DNA of 64,000 bases from the NCBI GenBank assembly GCA_009735695.1, contig SRSL01000001.1, positions 1,240,048 to 1,304,047 on the forward strand. The letters are read 5' to 3'. This document shows positions 62,002-64,000 of the stretch, piece after piece. The notes below the pieces were generated by a model. The model worked only from the letters and a program-made list of their open reading frames with translations. It was not told where the DNA came from and ran no database searches. Both the position numbers and the translations under genes were made by a program. The stretch comes from Christiangramia bathymodioli. GTDB lineage: Bacteria; Bacteroidota; Bacteroidia; Flavobacteriales; Flavobacteriaceae. How positions within the stretch are numbered: position 1 is the first letter of the stretch; each line of letters opens with the position of its first letter.

Positions 62002-63771
62002 TTAGTGCTGGGACGCTTCACCGGCACCAGATGGAATACGAATGTCTTCTACAATATTCTGAACCTCCTGAGGGGGGGCTGGAGTAAGCCTTGAAATTAC
62101 TAAAGCTGTGATGATGTTCAGTGCCATAGCCACCACCCCAAAACCTTCAGGGGAAGTGCCAAACCACCATTCAGATGCTGGCAGCGGTTCCACGCCAAAG
62201 AAACCGGTTTTAAATCTGATCATATAAAAAAGCATGATGCTGATGCCTACTACCATCCCGGCAACGGCTCCTTCCTTGTTCATGCGTTTATCAAAGATCC
62301 CCAGCACGATCGCTGGAAAAAAGGAGGCTGCCGCGAGTCCGAAGGCAAGGGCCACCACCGCAGCCACAAACCCAGGAGGATATATTCCGAATAATCCAGC
62401 GACCAAAACCGCCAGTAAAATGCTAATTCTCGCTGCAAGCAGTTCCTGCTTGTCTGTGATTTCAGGCATCAATTGTTTCTTCAAAAGATCGTGAGAGATC
62501 GAAGTTGAGATAACCAATAATAATCCTGCAGCCGTTGATAAGGCTGCTGCCAGTCCGCCTGCAGCTACGAGGGCGATGACCCAGTTGGGGAGTTTGGCAA
62601 TTTCCGGGTTGGCAAGCACCATGATATCCCTGTCTACATACAATTCATTTTCGGTATTGCTGGCATTGGAAACCAAACGTTCATTATTTGCTCCACGTGC
62701 TTCGGTGAATTCGGGTTTTCCAATTACTGCATTAGAATTCGAATATTGTATTTTTCCGTCCTTATTTTTATCGGTCCATGCAATAAGGCCCGTGTTTTCC
62801 CAATTCCTGAACCAGGTAGGCAGCGAACTATATTCCTTGTCCATCACCGTTTCAATCAGGTTGGTTCTGGCAAAAACCGCAACCGCTGGAGCTGTGGTAT
62901 ACAGAACAGCGATCAGTAAAAGTGCATATCCAGCCGACTTCCGGGCATCCCTGACCTTTGGAACTGTGAAAAATCGTACGATCACATGAGGCAGACCGGA
63001 AGTTCCGGCCATTAATGCAAGGGTGATCGCAAAAACATCCCAGGTGGACTTTGAGCCATCTGTATATTCCCTGAACCCTAGTTGGGTATGTAAATTATCC
63101 AATTTATCGAGAAGGTAAGTTCCGTTTTCTAATTGAGAACCCATCCCAAACTGTGGAATGGGATTGCCCGTCATTTGAATGGATATAAAAATAGCGGGTA
63201 CCATAAAGGCAAATATGAGCACACAGTATTGTGCTACCTGTGTATAGGTAATTCCCTTCATTCCGCCTAAAAAAGCAAAGACCAAAACCACAGCCATCCC
63301 GATAAGTACGCCGTTGGTGATCTCTACCTGGAGAAATTGAGAAAAAACGATTCCTACTCCTCTCATCTGCCCGGCTACATAGGTAAAGGATACGATTAGT
63401 GCACAAACAATTGCTACGGTACGTGCTGCATTGGAGTAGTAGCGGTCTCCAATGAAATCGGGGACGGTAAATTTTCCAAATTTCCGAAGATAGGGAGCCA
63501 GCAGAAGCGCTAACAAAACATAACCACCTGTCCAGCCCATCAGGAAAACGGAACCATCATAACCAATAAAAGAGATGATCCCGGCCATGGAAATAAACGA
63601 AGCAGCGCTCATCCAGTCGGCTGCTGTGGCCATTCCATTTGCGAGTGGAGAAACACCGCTTCCGGCTATATAAAAATCTTTAGTTGAAGAAGCTCTTGCC
63701 CAGATGGCAATTCCGAAATATAAAGCAAAGCTTAAACCTACCAGTAGCCAGGTCCACAGTTGTACATCCAT
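62002..63771 (-). CDS. Sodium:solute symporter, large subunit (acetate/pyruvate-like)
   Basis: 589 residues, SSS family, about 13 membrane helices: AIWARASSTKDFYIAGSGVS, NGMATAADWMSAASFISMAG, FTYVAGQMRGVG and SGLPHVIVRFFTVPKVRDAR are the ActP-type signatures. An extracytoplasmic loop (about 330-395) holds DKNKDGKIQY, an EF-hand-like Ca site seen in this subfamily. The gene is behind a DUF4212 gene on the same strand, so this is the two-subunit form of the transporter. Carboxylate uptake (acetate or pyruvate) is the best guess. Confidence 0.88.
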   Translation of the reverse strand: MDVQLWTWLLVGLSFALYFGIAIWARASSTKDFYIAGSGVSPLANGMATAADWMSAASFISMAGIISFIGYDGSVFLMGWTGGYVLLALLLAPYLRKFGKFTVPDFIGDRYYSNAARTVAIVCALIVSFTYVAGQMRGVGIVFSQFLQVEITNGVLIGMAVVLVFAFLGGMKGITYTQVAQYCVLIFAFMVPAIFISIQMTGNPIPQFGMGSQLENGTYLLDKLDNLHTQLGFREYTDGSKSTWDVFAITLALMAGTSGLPHVIVRFFTVPKVRDARKSAGYALLLIAVLYTTAPAVAVFARTNLIETVMDKEYSSLPTWFRNWENTGLIAWTDKNKDGKIQYSNSNAVIGKPEFTEARGANNERLVSNASNTENELYVDRDIMVLANPEIAKLPNWVIALVAAGGLAAALSTAAGLLLVISTSISHDLLKKQLMPEITDKQELLAARISILLAVLVAGLFGIYPPGFVAAVVALAFGLAAASFFPAIVLGIFDKRMNKEGAVAGMVVGISIMLFYMIRFKTGFFGVEPLPASEWWFGTSPEGFGVVAMALNIITALVISRLTPAPPQEVQNIVEDIRIPSGAGEASQH

Positions 63772-63797
63772 AATTTTAAATTCGGGGAGTTGAAGGT

Positions 63798-64000
63798 TTA
63801 TTCGCTATATCCATGTTTTTTATCCAGTTTGTTCATGAGATGGATATAAATAAAGATGAGGATCACGAAGACGTAAATAGAACCCTGCTGGGCAAACCAG
63901 AAACCGAGTTTAAATCCTCCAAGACGAATCTCGTCAAGGCTGTCCTTAAACAATATTCCGGCTCCAAAAGATACCAGGAACCAGATGCTTAGTAGAATTA
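63798..64000 (-). CDS. DUF4212 small subunit of the symporter, partial
   Basis: On the minus strand the frame ending with TAA at 63800-63798 encodes the last 66 residues of a protein cut by the window edge: SIWFLVSFGAGILF, GGFKLGFWFAQQGSIYVFVI and HLMNKLDKKHGYSE. These are the second helix pair and tail of DUF4212 proteins, partners of SSS-type symporters. The start lies outside. 26 bases separate it from the large-subunit gene. Confidence 0.88.
   Translation of the reverse strand, partial: ILLSIWFLVSFGAGILFKDSLDEIRLGGFKLGFWFAQQGSIYVFVILIFIYIHLMNKLDKKHGYSE

Noticed and set aside
62780-62800. EF-hand-like loop in the symporter as a novel calcium sensor
   Set aside because: As far as I recall this extracytoplasmic DxNxDGxI loop is a normal feature of ActP-type symporters.

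Overview
The window reads as a chromosomal segment of a marine-type Flavobacteriaceae (Bacteroidota), probably Gramella/Christiangramia or a close relative. The family call rests on outer-membrane TonB receptors with carboxypeptidase-like N-domains, many short Cys lipoproteins, DUF3078/DUF2480/DUF4174 proteins, a three-gene diheme-type succinate dehydrogenase, promoters of the TTTG-N20-TAnnTTTG type and an almost complete lack of Shine-Dalgarno sequences. The genus is a guess. No rRNA, tRNA, CRISPR array, phage or IS transposase was seen.

Layout. 1-3003: tail of an unknown gene, M23 peptidase lipoprotein, pgi. 3187-18944: a secretion/uptake region with three related TonB receptors, two surface lipoproteins (one made of about six repeats, one DUF5689-type) and two unrelated secreted nucleases (a lipoprotein of the endonuclease I family with three Ig-like domains, and an endonuclease/exonuclease/phosphatase-fold enzyme). 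I read this as a candidate nucleic-acid scavenging locus built like a polysaccharide utilization locus but without SusD; it is the best candidate here for an undescribed system. Inside it, 12641-13566 is a decayed patch with an antitoxin, a doubly broken ParE-type toxin and three copies of a palindromic repeat carrying terminator hairpins. 19044-19717: an intact higBA-like pair. 19737-27269: mfd, a flavin disulfide oxidoreductase, a TspO-like membrane protein, a PdeM-type phosphoesterase, a methionine aminotransferase. 27355-30891: sdhCAB on the minus strand. 31146-39902: DinB-like protein, cbpA/cbpM chaperone pair, acetyltransferase, a large beta-propeller protein, an M24 aminopeptidase, alpha/beta hydrolase, thiL.

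40126-50255: an extended SUF iron-sulfur assembly cluster (A-type carrier, sufB, sufC, sufD, sufS, then sufE and a SufT-like DUF59 gene), interrupted by a frameshifted four-helix-bundle gene bounded by 21-nt inverted repeats, a small lipoprotein, and an M43 metalloprotease plus another lipoprotein. 50376-59794: hflX, a duplicated-domain secreted protein, an epimerase-like protein, an M28 membrane peptidase, CBS protein, XRE regulator, CPBP protease, and several small conserved proteins. 60027-64000: a threonine-aldolase-like PLP enzyme with a Tat-like leader, a short SSB without an acidic tail, and a two-subunit sodium:solute symporter (large subunit plus a DUF4212 partner cut by the window end).

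Regulation visible in the sequence: nine clear intrinsic terminators or terminator-like hairpins, several TAnnTTTG promoters (best at sdhC, mfd and sufE), and two genes (mfd, hflX) where the promoter lies so close to the ATG that the mRNA should be leaderless or nearly so.
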